Assembly (NCBI GenBank): GCA_049585815.1
Contig: JBAVAR010000149.1
Location: 1 to 62,448, forward strand
DNA: 62,448 nt
Direction of reading: 5' to 3'
DNA from: DATLSM01 sp049585815
GTDB lineage: Bacteria; Actinomycetota; Thermoleophilia; Solirubrobacterales; 70-9
Shown: positions 1 through 8,516 of the stretch, in pieces
Layout of the letters: every line of letters starts with the position of its first letter
How positions within the stretch are numbered: position 1 is the stretch's first letter
Program-made: the position numbers and the translations under genes
The notes under the pieces: model-generated
Databases searched by the model: none
Told to the model about the DNA's origin: nothing
The model's input: only the letters and a program-made list of their open reading frames with translations

Positions 1-378
1 GCCGCCAGCGGCGCCGACGCGCTCGTCTGCGAGGGGGTCGGCGGCTTGTTGGTGCCCCTGACGGCCGGCTACCTGGTCCGCGACCTGGCGATCGATCTGG
101 CCCTGCCCCTGGTGATCGCCGCGCGGCCGGGGCTCGGGACGATCAATCACACGCTGCTGACGATCGAGGCGGCCCGCGGCGGCGGGCTCGAGCTCGCCGC
201 GGTCGTACTCACCCCCTGGCCGGAGCGCCCGAGCAGCGTCGAGCTTTCAAATCTGGAGACGATCGCATCGCTGGGCGAGGTCCGGGTTGACACACTGGCG
301 CCACTTGACCTCGCCGAGCCCGACGGCTGGCCTTCGCTTGATCTGGGCTTAGACAGACTCGCGGGCGGCGACGGCTGA
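1..378 (+). CDS. bioD: Dethiobiotin synthetase, C-terminal part (cut by window edge)
   Basis: Frame 1 is open from the first base and gives 125 residues. Near the start it reads EGVGGLLVPL, the glycine-rich BioD segment that follows the ATPase core, and then an LPLVIAARPGLGTINH stretch typical of the family. BioD closes the ureido ring of dethiobiotin from diaminopelargonic acid, CO2 and ATP in the cytoplasm. E. coli BioD is about 225 residues, so roughly the first 100 lie outside the window. The stop overlaps by 30 bases the end of the convergent MFS gene. bioA lies 4.6 kb to the right, so the biotin genes are split by an unrelated block. Confidence 0.85.
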   Translation, partial: AASGADALVCEGVGGLLVPLTAGYLVRDLAIDLALPLVIAARPGLGTINHTLLTIEAARGGGLELAAVVLTPWPERPSSVELSNLETIASLGEVRVDTLAPLDLAEPDGWPSLDLGLDRLAGGDG

Positions 379-1956
379 GCCTGCGGATCTGACGCCGGAA
401 TCTGCCTTCTCGGCATCAGCCGCAAGCCCACGCTTGGCGCGGATCGCGGTTGCGCCGACCGCGGCGCCGACCAGCGCGACCAGGCCAGAGATGCTCATCG
501 CATGGCCGAGCGCGTAGACGAAGGCTTCCGCGCCGGCGCTGGCGGCCTGTTTTGCCTGGGCCGGCTCGAGTCCCTTCAAAGCGCCGCTGACCGAGCCGCT
601 GCCGAGCTGTTGTGAGATTTCCGCGCGGTCAGCGGAGGAAATACCCGACCCGATCAGCAGCGTATCGAGCCGTGAGCTGACCAGGCCCTGGAAGATCGCT
701 CCGGTCACCGCCACCCCGAGGCTGCCGCCGACCATTCGAAACATCGAGAGCACGCCCGAGGCGATCCCGGCTTTCTCGACCGGCACCGCGTTCATCGCCG
801 TGCTCGTCATCGGCGACATCGTCATCGCGATCCCGATGCCGAGCAACATGAAGCCCGGCAGCAGTTCCAGGTAGCTGGAGTTGACCGCGATCCCGCTGAA
901 AACGAACAGCGAGGCGGCGACCAGCAGGAGCCCGCCGACGATCAGCCAGCGCGGACCAAAGCGGTCAGAAAGCCGACCCGCGACCGGGGCGACGCCGACG
1001 ATCATCAGGGTCGACGGTAGAAACCGGATCCCGGCTTCAAGCGGTGAGTAGCCGAGGATGTCCTGCATGTAGAGGGCGAGGAAAAAGAAAACGCCGAGCA
1101 TCGCGAAGGAGATCACCAAGGCCACCACCACCGCGCCGAGGAAGTTTCGATCTGAGAGCAGGTCGAACTGGACCATTGGCGCCTTGACCCGGTTCTCGAC
1201 GAAGACGAAGGTGGGCAGCGCGAGCGCGGCAATGAAGAAGAGGCCGATGATCGCCGTCGACCCCCAACCCCAGCTGTTGCCCTCGACCAGGGCGAGGACC
1301 AGAGCGGTGAGGCCGGCGGTGAGGACGCCGACCCCGGCGTAGTCAACGTCGCGGCCGACCGTCGTGTCGCGCGACTCGCGCACTGCGAACAGCGTCGCCA
1401 GCACGGCACCGACCGCGACCGGGACGTTGAGGTAGAAGATCGCCCGCCAGCTGACGTGCTCGGTGAGAAATCCGCCCAGCACCGGTCCGATCGCCAGGGC
1501 CAGCGCGGAGACGCCTGCCCAGGTACCCATCGCCTTGCCCCGCTCGTGGGCGGGGAAAGCGTCGGTGATGATCGAAAGCGTCCCGGGCATCATCAGCGCG
1601 GCGCCGACGCCCTGGACGACCCGGCTGATCACCAGTGAGGTGTCATCCGGGGCGAGCCCTGCCGTAGCCGAGGAGAGGGCGAAGATGACAACGCCGAAGA
1701 GGAAGATCCGGCGGCGGCCAAAGATGTCGCCGAGCCGCCCTCCGGTCGCGAGCAACACCGCGAAGGAGAGGGTGTAGCCGTTGATCGTCCACTCCAGGCC
1801 TGAGATCGATGCCCCCAGATCGCGCTGAATCGAGGGCAGCGCAACGTTCACCACCGTGTTGTCGAGCATGATCATGAACAGGGCGAAGCACATCGCCCCG
1901 AGCGTCCACCACTTGCGGTTCTCGTCGGTGATCAGGTGGCCGTAACGGGTGGTCAA
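349..1956 (-). CDS. MFS drug exporter, DHA2 (EmrB/QacA) 14-TMS family
   Basis: The 535-residue membrane protein has the 14-helix DHA2 signature LDNTVVNVALP at about residues 31-41 and the MFS loop motif GDIFGRRR at 76-83. Members export drugs or lipophilic compounds by proton antiport in the cytoplasmic membrane. The frame stays open upstream, but that translation is a shadow of the MarR gene. I chose the TTG at 1956 because it overlaps the MarR stop as TTGA, a translational-coupling arrangement, and puts the first helix about 15 residues in. The MarR partner probably controls this gene. The substrate cannot be read from the sequence. Confidence 0.88.
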   Translation of the reverse strand: MTTRYGHLITDENRKWWTLGAMCFALFMIMLDNTVVNVALPSIQRDLGASISGLEWTINGYTLSFAVLLATGGRLGDIFGRRRIFLFGVVIFALSSATAGLAPDDTSLVISRVVQGVGAALMMPGTLSIITDAFPAHERGKAMGTWAGVSALALAIGPVLGGFLTEHVSWRAIFYLNVPVAVGAVLATLFAVRESRDTTVGRDVDYAGVGVLTAGLTALVLALVEGNSWGWGSTAIIGLFFIAALALPTFVFVENRVKAPMVQFDLLSDRNFLGAVVVALVISFAMLGVFFFLALYMQDILGYSPLEAGIRFLPSTLMIVGVAPVAGRLSDRFGPRWLIVGGLLLVAASLFVFSGIAVNSSYLELLPGFMLLGIGIAMTMSPMTSTAMNAVPVEKAGIASGVLSMFRMVGGSLGVAVTGAIFQGLVSSRLDTLLIGSGISSADRAEISQQLGSGSVSGALKGLEPAQAKQAASAGAEAFVYALGHAMSISGLVALVGAAVGATAIRAKRGLAADAEKADSGVRSAGSAVAARESV

Positions 1957-2492
1957 GCCTGTCCAACCTGCCTCAGGTGCTCGTAGGCCTCGGCGATGTC
2001 CTCGCGCTCCATCAGCGAATCGACGGCGGCATCGAGCTTTTTCCGTTGGGATGAGGTCAGCGACGCCGTGAAGGCCTCCATCCCGGCCTGACGGACAACG
2101 ATCAGGGTGTCGACCAGCTGCTTGCCCTTGGCGGTTATCGCGACATGCCGTGCGCGCCGATCGGCGGGATCCTCGACCCGCGTGGCAAGTCCCCCTTTGA
2201 CCAGCGCCTCCACCGCTCTGCTCATTGACGGGACCGAGACGCCGAAGGTCTCCGCCAGCTCGCCCACCTGCTGGGCCTCGCTGGCACGGCCGAGCCCGCC
2301 CAGCTCCAGCAGTGCCTTGCACTGGGTCATCGAGAGTCCGCACTCCTCGATCACGCGCAGCTGGTTACCGCAGTCATAGAGGAAGAGGTGGCGCACCAGG
2401 GCGCTCAGCCGGGCCGCGGTTTGCTGGGCCTCGGGACTCACCTCGGAGGCGGCCGCCTCCCTGGCAATCGCCGCTATATCGCTCGCTTGCAT
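1953..2492 (-). CDS. MarR-family transcriptional regulator
   Basis: The 179-residue winged-helix protein is probably a dimeric repressor. The DNA-binding part has the MarR wing signature DPADRRARHV at about residues 108-117, preceded by a recognition helix around SVPSMSRAVEAL. The start is taken as ATG 2492. An in-frame TTG at 2513 would add seven residues, and neither has a clear Shine-Dalgarno. The gene is coupled to the downstream MFS exporter by overlap, the classic exporter plus ligand-sensing MarR pair, and lies 63 bases after the desaturase. It may also control the desaturase/reductase pair, which is inference. Confidence 0.88.
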   Translation of the reverse strand: MQASDIAAIAREAAASEVSPEAQQTAARLSALVRHLFLYDCGNQLRVIEECGLSMTQCKALLELGGLGRASEAQQVGELAETFGVSVPSMSRAVEALVKGGLATRVEDPADRRARHVAITAKGKQLVDTLIVVRQAGMEAFTASLTSSQRKKLDAAVDSLMEREDIAEAYEHLRQVGQA

Positions 2493-2503
2493 GCCGGTAA
2501 TGA

Positions 2504-2517
2504 TTGCATACAAGCAA
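2504..2517. promoter_or_regulatory. Possible MarR operator (imperfect palindrome)
   Basis: TTGCATACAAGCAA, just upstream of the MarR ATG, is an inverted repeat matching 10 of 14 positions with arms TTGC/GCAA. A related TTGCATGC overlaps the start codon. The size and position suit autoregulation by a MarR dimer. No second copy was found in front of the desaturase or reductase genes. This is a suggestion from symmetry only. Confidence 0.3.
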
Positions 2518-2555
2518 CTATTTCGTAGCTGTAATAATTGCCTAAGTGATCAACA

Positions 2556-3785
2556 TCACAGAGAGCCCTGGCCGCGGTAGGGCCCTGGCTTCGGGCGCGG
2601 CCTACCGCCCGGGAGGGCGAGGCGCAGGATCGTCCGCTGCACCATCCCCAGCTGTCGCAGGAACGGACCGCTGTTATAGGGCAGGCCGTAGCGCTCGCAG
2701 ATGTCCTGCACCTGCGGTGCGAGCTCCGCGTATCGAGTGCTCGGCAGGTCCGGGAAGAGGTGGTGCTCGACCTGGTAGCCGAGGTTGCCGCTGGCGACGT
2801 GAAACAGAGGGCCACCCTCGATGTTCGCCGCCCCCACCATCTGGCGTACGTACCAGCCGCCACGGCTCTCCTCCTCGACCTCCCTGGCGCTGAAGGTGTA
2901 GGTCTGATCGGGAAAGTGGCCGCAGAAGATGATCGCGTAGGACCAGACGTTGCGGACCACGTTGGCGCCGGCATCGGCGCCCGCGGCACGGCGATATGAC
3001 CTGGCCCCGACCCGCAGTGCTTGCTTCAGCCTGCCCCCGCCGCCACCTCCCCGCCGCGGCCGGCGTTTTGCCCCGATGGCGGTATCGAGGGCGGCCATAG
3101 CCAAGCCACTCAGCAGCGGCCAGGCGAGGTAGTCCTTGACGATCTGACTCTTCGCCTTGCCCCTGATCCCCTCAAGCTCTCGCCTCACCTGGGCCTTTGA
3201 CTTGGTGCCCTTGCGAATGCCCTCGAAGTCGAGATCGTGCAGCGCCACCCCCCACTCGAAGAAGCCCATCAGCACGAGGTTGTAGAGGGGCTGGAGCAGG
3301 TAGACCGGGTGCCAGCGCTGGTGCGGATCGATCCGCATGATTTCGTAACCCAGGTCCTTGTCTTTGCCGCGGATGTTGGCGAAGGTGTGGTGGACGTAGT
3401 TGTGGGAGTGCTTCCAAGCCTCCGCGGTCGAGGCGTTGTCCCAGTCCCAGGTGGCGGAGTTGATCCGGGGATCGTTCATCCAGTCCCACTGACCATGGAG
3501 GACGTTGTGGCCGATCTCCATGTTCTCGAGAATCTTCGCCAGCGAAAGCGCCACCGTCCCGGCCACCCGTGGCGGGCGGTAGCGGGAGGCAAGCAGCAGC
3601 ACCCGACCGATCACCGCGAGCCGGCGCTGGATCTCGATCATGCTCTCGATGTAGCGTCGATCGCGCTCACCCAGATCTGCGTGCACGCGGTCGCGAATTG
3701 CATCGAGCTCACGGGCCAGATCGTCGATCTGCTCGTTCGAGAGGCGGCTGAGCGGGCTCTGCACCTCGTTGGCAAGTGTCGTCAT
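2556..3785 (-). CDS. Membrane fatty-acid desaturase (DesA3-like)
   Basis: The 409-residue integral-membrane di-iron desaturase has three histidine boxes: H93-x3-H97, H128-x3-H132-H133 and QVEHH ending at H341-H342. It inserts a double bond into an acyl-CoA or lipid acyl chain, using electrons from a reductase. The gene immediately upstream on the same strand encodes a plant-type ferredoxin reductase, the same pairing as mycobacterial Rv3229c (desA3) and Rv3230c, so the two probably form one desaturase system. Residues 241-254 contain an unusual basic and poly-glycine tract (RRPRR then six Gly) that looks like an insertion between membrane segments. Regiospecificity cannot be inferred. Confidence 0.88.
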   Translation of the reverse strand: MTTLANEVQSPLSRLSNEQIDDLARELDAIRDRVHADLGERDRRYIESMIEIQRRLAVIGRVLLLASRYRPPRVAGTVALSLAKILENMEIGHNVLHGQWDWMNDPRINSATWDWDNASTAEAWKHSHNYVHHTFANIRGKDKDLGYEIMRIDPHQRWHPVYLLQPLYNLVLMGFFEWGVALHDLDFEGIRKGTKSKAQVRRELEGIRGKAKSQIVKDYLAWPLLSGLAMAALDTAIGAKRRPRRGGGGGGRLKQALRVGARSYRRAAGADAGANVVRNVWSYAIIFCGHFPDQTYTFSAREVEEESRGGWYVRQMVGAANIEGGPLFHVASGNLGYQVEHHLFPDLPSTRYAELAPQVQDICERYGLPYNSGPFLRQLGMVQRTILRLALPGGRPRPKPGPYRGQGSL

Positions 3786-3806
3786 GGCGTCCCCTTCCGT
3801 TATCTC

Positions 3807-4925
3807 TCAAAGTGCGATCTCGATCGGCCCTTCCGGTGAGTTCACGCAGGTTCTGATCATCTCCCCCTCACCGCCGTGTAGTAGTCCGGTGCGCAGGTCC
3901 CGCACCCGGCCCGCACGAAGCTCGCCGACGCAGGTGTGACAGATCCCCATCCGGCAGCCGAAGGGCAGCGTGGCGCCCGCCTTCTCCCCGGCGAGGAGGA
4001 TCGGCGTGCCGCTCTCACATCCGGCCTCGATCCGACTGCGGGTAAAGCTGACGGTCCCGCCACCTCCCTCCCCGGTTTCGCCACCGATCAGCGGCTGGAA
4101 TCGCTCCATCTCAAGCAGCCCGCGATCGCCCTCCAGCTGCCAGTGGCGGCTGAAGGAGTCGAGCATCCCGGGCGGACCGGAGAGGAAGGTGTGGCGCTCG
4201 CGCCAGTCGGGGCAGAGCCGGTCGAGGTCTGAAGGGAGGAGCCTGCCCCGCTTGCCGGTGATGCGCAGGTTCAACCTGAACCCATCCTCGGCCTCCTCGA
4301 GTGCCCGCAGAAAACCGGCGAAGATCACCTCCTCCGCGGAGGGGGCGGAGTGGATGTGGACCGCATCGCCGAGCCCGCCGCGCCGCTCAAGGCTGCGCAA
4401 CATGCTCATGATCGGCGTCACGCCGCTGCCGGCGCTGAGGAAGAGCAGCTTCTCGGGAAGGGGGTGCGGCAGCAGAAAGGTTCCCTCGACGCCGCCGAGG
4501 CGGACGATTTCCCCGGGCCGCGCATCACGCACCAGGTAGGGCGAGACCTTGCCGGCCTCGACCAGCTTCGGGGTGATGGCGATACAACCGTCCGCCCTCC
4601 GCGGCTCTGAGGTCAGCGAGTAGGCGCGCCAGTGGTGGATGCCGTCGACGATCACCCCGATTCGCAGATACTGACCGGGCCGGTGGCCCATCCATTCATG
4701 TCCGGGGCGGATCACCACGGTCGCCGCCTTCGCGGTCTCCGGCTCGATCCGCACGATCCGCCCGCGCAGCTCCCGCGTGGACCAGAGTGGGTTGATCAGT
4801 TCCAGGTAGTCGTCGGGCAGCAGCGGGGTGAAGAGCGAACGGACCGCCCGCAGCGCCCGCCGCCGAGCGGCGGGGACCTGGGGTATCGCGCCTAGCTCAG
4901 CCACGGGGTCGGCCGAGTATGACAC
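3807..4925 (-). CDS. Ferredoxin-NAD(P)H oxidoreductase with C-terminal 2Fe-2S domain (desaturase electron donor)
   Basis: The 372-residue protein has an FAD domain with RAYS at 100-103, an NAD(P) domain with GSGVTP at 166-171, and a plant-type 2Fe-2S ferredoxin domain with C324, C329, C332 and C360. It would pass electrons from NAD(P)H through FAD and the cluster to the membrane desaturase encoded 21 bases downstream, as Rv3230c does for DesA3. It starts at GTG 4925 and is divergent from bioA, with 85 bases between them. The domain order FAD-NAD-Fe/S matches Rv3230c and phenol-hydroxylase reductase relatives. Confidence 0.87.
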   Translation of the reverse strand: MSYSADPVAELGAIPQVPAARRRALRAVRSLFTPLLPDDYLELINPLWSTRELRGRIVRIEPETAKAATVVIRPGHEWMGHRPGQYLRIGVIVDGIHHWRAYSLTSEPRRADGCIAITPKLVEAGKVSPYLVRDARPGEIVRLGGVEGTFLLPHPLPEKLLFLSAGSGVTPIMSMLRSLERRGGLGDAVHIHSAPSAEEVIFAGFLRALEEAEDGFRLNLRITGKRGRLLPSDLDRLCPDWRERHTFLSGPPGMLDSFSRHWQLEGDRGLLEMERFQPLIGGETGEGGGGTVSFTRSRIEAGCESGTPILLAGEKAGATLPFGCRMGICHTCVGELRAGRVRDLRTGLLHGGEGEMIRTCVNSPEGPIEIAL

Positions 4926-5010
4926 CGATCGATGTAATGCTTATGTGAGATCGCTCGCGTCCATCAGCCGTGGGTTCCGGCCGGAGCCGGGTCTATGGTC
5001 GCTCCCGGCA

Positions 5011-6324
5011 ATGCCGTCGGACCTCGCTCAGCTCGACCACGACCACCTCTGGCATCCGTTCACCCAGCACCAGGTCTGGTGCGAGGAGGAGCCGCTGATG
5101 ATCGAGCGCGCCGAGGGTTCTCACCTGATCACAGCCGACGGGCGCCGCTACATCGACGGGGTCTCCTCGCTTTGGTGCAACGTCCACGGTCACCGGCAAC
5201 CGCGAATCGATCAGGCGCTACGCCGCCAGCTCGAGCGCGTCGCCCACTCAACCATGCTCGGGCTCTCCCATCCCGGTGCCGCGGAGCTTGCCGGGCGCCT
5301 GGTGGAGCTGGCACCGCCCGGCCTCTCCCGTGTCTTTTACTCGGACTCAGGCTCAACCGCGACCGAGATCGCCCTCAAGATGGCCTTCCAATATCAGCGC
5401 CAGCGCGGCGGCCAACATGTGCGGCGAACCACCTTTGTCCACCTGCGAAACGCCTACCACGGGGACACGATCGGCTCGGTCTCAGTCGGCGGGATCGACC
5501 TCTTCCACGCCACCTACCGGCCGCTGCTGTTCGGGACCCACACGGCCGAGCCCGGCGATGCCGCCGACCTCGAGCGGATCCTCGCCCTGCATGAAGAGGA
5601 GATCGCCGCGGTGATCGTCGAGCCGCTGGTGCAGGGCGCGGCCGGGATGGTGGTCCACCCGCCCGGCTACCTGCGTGCGGTTCGCCAGCTGTGTGAGAAC
5701 TTCGGCGTGCTGCTGATCTGCGACGAGGTGGCGACCGGGTTCGGCCGCACCGGCACGATGTTTGCCTGCGAGCAGGAGGGAGTGGCACCGGATCTCCTCT
5801 GCCTCGCCAAGGGGCTGACCGGCGGCTACCTGCCGATGGCCGCGACCCTGGCCACAGAGCCGATCTATGAAGGCTTCCTCGGCGCCCCCGAGGAGCAGCG
5901 CACCTTCTTTCACGGCCACACCTACACCGGCAATCCGCTCGCCTGCGCCGCCGCGCTCGCCAACCTCGATGCCTTCGAATCCGAGCGCACACTGGAGCGG
6001 CTGCAGCCGAAGATCCGCCTGCTCGGCGAGCTGCTCGGCGAGGTCGCGGCACTGCCAGAGGTGGCCGAGGTGCGCCGCTGCGGCTTCATGGCCGGCGTCG
6101 ATCTCGGTGAGCACGACGGCGCTCTGCGCCTCGGCCACCGGGTGACCATGGAGGCCAGAGAGCGGGGCGCAATCATCCGCCCCCTCGGGGATGTGATCGT
6201 GCTGATGGCCCCCCTCTCGATCTCTGAGGCGGATCTGCGCCGGCTCCTCCAGATCACCGGCGAATCGATCCAGAGCGCCCTTGCCTCCGCCTACCCAGCC
6301 GCCCGACTCGCGCAGGTGGCGTGA
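5011..6324 (+). CDS. bioA: Adenosylmethionine-8-amino-7-oxononanoate aminotransferase
   Basis: The 437-residue class III PLP aminotransferase makes 7,8-diaminopelargonate, the BioD substrate, using S-adenosylmethionine as amino donor. It begins with LWHPFTQH near residues 13-20, a BioA hallmark. D238 in ICDEV binds the PLP pyridine nitrogen and K267 in LAKGLTGGYLPM is the Schiff-base lysine. The open frame continues upstream to 4828, but those residues overlap the divergent reductase gene and look non-coding, so ATG 5011 is preferred although no strong ribosome site is visible. The stop overlaps the next gene as GTGA. Confidence 0.95.
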   Translation: MPSDLAQLDHDHLWHPFTQHQVWCEEEPLMIERAEGSHLITADGRRYIDGVSSLWCNVHGHRQPRIDQALRRQLERVAHSTMLGLSHPGAAELAGRLVELAPPGLSRVFYSDSGSTATEIALKMAFQYQRQRGGQHVRRTTFVHLRNAYHGDTIGSVSVGGIDLFHATYRPLLFGTHTAEPGDAADLERILALHEEEIAAVIVEPLVQGAAGMVVHPPGYLRAVRQLCENFGVLLICDEVATGFGRTGTMFACEQEGVAPDLLCLAKGLTGGYLPMAATLATEPIYEGFLGAPEEQRTFFHGHTYTGNPLACAAALANLDAFESERTLERLQPKIRLLGELLGEVAALPEVAEVRRCGFMAGVDLGEHDGALRLGHRVTMEARERGAIIRPLGDVIVLMAPLSISEADLRRLLQITGESIQSALASAYPAARLAQVA

Positions 6325-6962
6325 GCGGCCGGCGGCGGGGCCCTGCCGAGCGACCCAACCTCGGCGAGCCGGCCGTGCCCCGGCCGGCGGCCTCCATCGT
6401 CCTGTTGAGGCGCGGCGGCAGGCACTCAGACCGGGCGCTTGAGGTGCTGCTCCTCAAGCGCAGCGAGGCGGCGAGCTTCATGCCGGAGGTGTGGGTCTTT
6501 CCCGGCGGCGCCGTCGATCGAGGCGATGGAGAGGGCGAGGGCGGCTACCGGGCATGCGCGATTCGGGAGCTGGCAGAGGAGGCGGGGATCGAGCTTCCCG
6601 GTGAGGAGGAGCTGGTGCCCTTCTGCCGCTGGATCACGCCGGAGGCGATCTCACGGCGCTTTGACGCCTGGTTTTTCCTCGCCCTCGCGCCGGCGCATAC
6701 CCCGCCACAGCCCGACGGGGTGGAGACAACCGACGCCGGTTGGTTTGAGCCGCGCGCGGCGTTGGCTGCCAACGCCGCGGGAGAGCTGGCCCTCGCCTTC
6801 CCCACGGTCAAGCAGCTTGAGTCGCTTCTCCCCTACCGTAGCTCGGCGGAGGCGATCGGGGACCATCGCAACCGCGAGGTGAAGCCGGTCCTGCCCAAGG
6901 TGATCGGCACCGGCTCAGATCACCGCGTCGTGCTCCCGGGCGAACCCGGCTATCCCAGTTGA
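6321..6962 (+). CDS. Nudix hydrolase (NUDT19/CoA-pyrophosphatase-like)
   Basis: This is a 213-residue Nudix protein. The Nudix box runs from the FPGGAVD segment (about residues 59-65) to IRELAEEAGIEL, with a short glycine/glutamate insertion in the box of the kind seen in NUDT7/NUDT19 and bacterial relatives that cleave CoA or other nucleoside diphosphate derivatives. The REL and EEAG residues that bind the metals are intact. It starts at GTG 6321, overlapping the bioA stop by three bases, so it is probably co-translated with bioA. The substrate is not evident; an acyl-CoA housekeeping role would fit the lipid genes nearby. Confidence 0.85.
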   Translation: MSGRRRGPAERPNLGEPAVPRPAASIVLLRRGGRHSDRALEVLLLKRSEAASFMPEVWVFPGGAVDRGDGEGEGGYRACAIRELAEEAGIELPGEEELVPFCRWITPEAISRRFDAWFFLALAPAHTPPQPDGVETTDAGWFEPRAALAANAAGELALAFPTVKQLESLLPYRSSAEAIGDHRNREVKPVLPKVIGTGSDHRVVLPGEPGYPS

Positions 6963-6986
6963 GCATCGCTCAGGACCTGCGCCTGG

Positions 6987-7673
6987 CTATGGCGCCGACC
7001 CCCCGGCGGGGGGAAAGGGCTCTAGCCCCGCGTGCCAGGGGCCCGGCGCAAAGGTCTGGATGGCGCTCTCTTCCATCTCATCCTGCAGGCGCGCGAAGAG
7101 TTGCCCAGCGTTGGCAAGGGCCGCCTTCAGCTCGGTCTCAGTCAACTCCCGCAGTCGCCAGAGGAACCAGAGCTGGCTGTCGTTGATCCCGAAGTCGACC
7201 TCGCCGGTCATCGTCGTCGTCCAGGCGAGGAAACCGGGTCCGAACAGCTCGCGCAGCGCCACCGGGTCATAGTCCTCCGGCACGGTGGCGAGAAAGCGCT
7301 TGTTGAACTCGATCGACTCGAACTGGACCTTGCGGGCAAAGCGCCGGGTGAGCACCTCCGTCCCCTCGATCGACTCGACGTTGAAGGCGGGGACCACCTT
7401 CGCGAGGTCGGGCATATGGGCCTTGGCGAGGATCGCGCCCGGCAGCGGGGCCTTGGCGAGGAGGCCCCCCGCCTCCCTTTCATCGGCATCGCAGGAGGAA
7501 CCCCAAAAGCCTTCGACAAGCTGGCCCGTGAGTCGGTTGGTGCCGCCCACGCAGAGCGCCACCGGGCCGTCTTTGGGGTTGATCCCCCCGATCGGCTCGT
7601 AGGCGAGTTCGTTTCGCTCGCCGTACTTGCGGACTGCTTCCGCCCAGGCTGCGGCTTCCTGCTTGGCTCCCAT
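6987..7673 (-). CDS. Conserved hypothetical protein (DUF3137-like?)
   Basis: The 228-residue soluble protein has no clear signal peptide or membrane helix. It contains FNVESIEGTEVLTRR and QFESIEFNKRFLATV segments that resemble a widespread actinobacterial family in which an 'ES..FN.RF' core is followed by a body ending near the C terminus; the DUF3137 assignment is tentative. It is divergent from lemA, with 45 bases between the starts, and DUF3137-type genes often neighbour LemA, which supports a shared role. A CCCCCC/GGGGGG hairpin at 6999-7013 overlaps its 3' end and may be a terminator for the convergent Nudix gene. Confidence 0.6.
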   Translation of the reverse strand: MGAKQEAAAWAEAVRKYGERNELAYEPIGGINPKDGPVALCVGGTNRLTGQLVEGFWGSSCDADEREAGGLLAKAPLPGAILAKAHMPDLAKVVPAFNVESIEGTEVLTRRFARKVQFESIEFNKRFLATVPEDYDPVALRELFGPGFLAWTTTMTGEVDFGINDSQLWFLWRLRELTETELKAALANAGQLFARLQDEMEESAIQTFAPGPWHAGLEPFPPAGGSAP

Positions 7674-7718
7674 CGGCCGAGATCCTATGGCGGGGTGGAG
7701 GAGCAGTAGGATTGCCCG

Positions 7719-8279
7719 GTGATCTTTGTGATCGTGATCATCGTCTTGGTCGTGCTGGCCGCGCTCTACTACGTAGCCAAGCGCAACTCGATCATCGCCT
7801 CGCGCAACCGGGTGAACGAGTCATGGAGCGGCATCGACGTACAGCTCAAAAGACGCCACGACCTGGTCCCCAACCTGGTCGAGACGGTCAAGGGCTACGC
7901 CGCGCACGAGAGTCAGACCTTCGAAAAGGTCACCGCGGCCCGCGCCGAGGCGATGTCTGCCCAGGGCGTCGGCGATAGCGCCAAAGCGGAGGAGAAGCTG
8001 AGCGGGGCGCTCACCGATCTGCGCGCCGTGGCGGAGAACTACCCGCAGTTGAAAGCAACCGAAAACTTCCAGCAGCTGAGCCGGAACCTCTCCCAGTTGG
8101 AGGACGAAATTCAGGCCTCGCGGCGGATCTACAACTCAAACGTGCAGTCCTACAACACCTCGATCCAGCAATTTCCCGGCTCGATCATTGCCAACCAGAG
8201 CGGCTTCACCGCGCGTGAGTACTTCGAGATCGAAGACGCGGGCGATCGCCAGCCGGTCGCGGTCAGCTTCGACAAGTAG
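7719..8279 (+). CDS. LemA-family membrane-anchored protein
   Basis: The 186-residue protein has one N-terminal membrane helix (about residues 2-20), then the LemA signature LKRRHDLVPNLVETVKGYAAHE and a long helical domain ending FTAREYFEIED. LemA proteins are anchored facing out, with a four-helix body; their molecular role is poorly defined. It starts at GTG 7719 after an AGGA-like ribosome site near 7708. A rubredoxin gene follows 21 bases later, so the two are probably co-transcribed with the GMC oxidoreductase. Confidence 0.92.
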   Translation: MIFVIVIIVLVVLAALYYVAKRNSIIASRNRVNESWSGIDVQLKRRHDLVPNLVETVKGYAAHESQTFEKVTAARAEAMSAQGVGDSAKAEEKLSGALTDLRAVAENYPQLKATENFQQLSRNLSQLEDEIQASRRIYNSNVQSYNTSIQQFPGSIIANQSGFTAREYFEIEDAGDRQPVAVSFDK

Positions 8280-8300
8280 ACCTCCGTCTAAGCTTTGCCG

Positions 8301-8495
8301 ATGAGCACTGCCACCCAGGACGCAACCCTCTGGATCTGCGACAGCTGTGGGTTTATCTACGATCCGGCCATCGGGGACCCCGATGGCGGAATCCCGCCCG
8401 GAACGGCCTTTGAGGACATCCCCAAGGACTGGTTCTGCCCGGTCTGCGGCGCCCGCACAACCGATTTTCGCCCGCTGGAGCCGGGCGAGGCCTAA
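8301..8495 (+). CDS. Rubredoxin
   Basis: The 64-residue one-iron electron carrier has C13-x2-C16-G and C46-x2-C49-G knuckles, with the aromatic and acidic core (FIYDPAIGDPDGGI, PKDWFCPVCG) expected of rubredoxins. ATG 8301 gives the usual length; an in-frame TTG at 8295 is less likely. It sits between lemA and a GMC oxidoreductase with a cysteine cluster, with 21-base gaps on both sides. No alkane hydroxylase or rubredoxin reductase is in the window, so the adjacent oxidoreductase is the most obvious redox partner. Confidence 0.95.
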   Translation: MSTATQDATLWICDSCGFIYDPAIGDPDGGIPPGTAFEDIPKDWFCPVCGARTTDFRPLEPGEA

Positions 8496-8516
8496 CCCCG
8501 GGCCAGCACCCGATCG

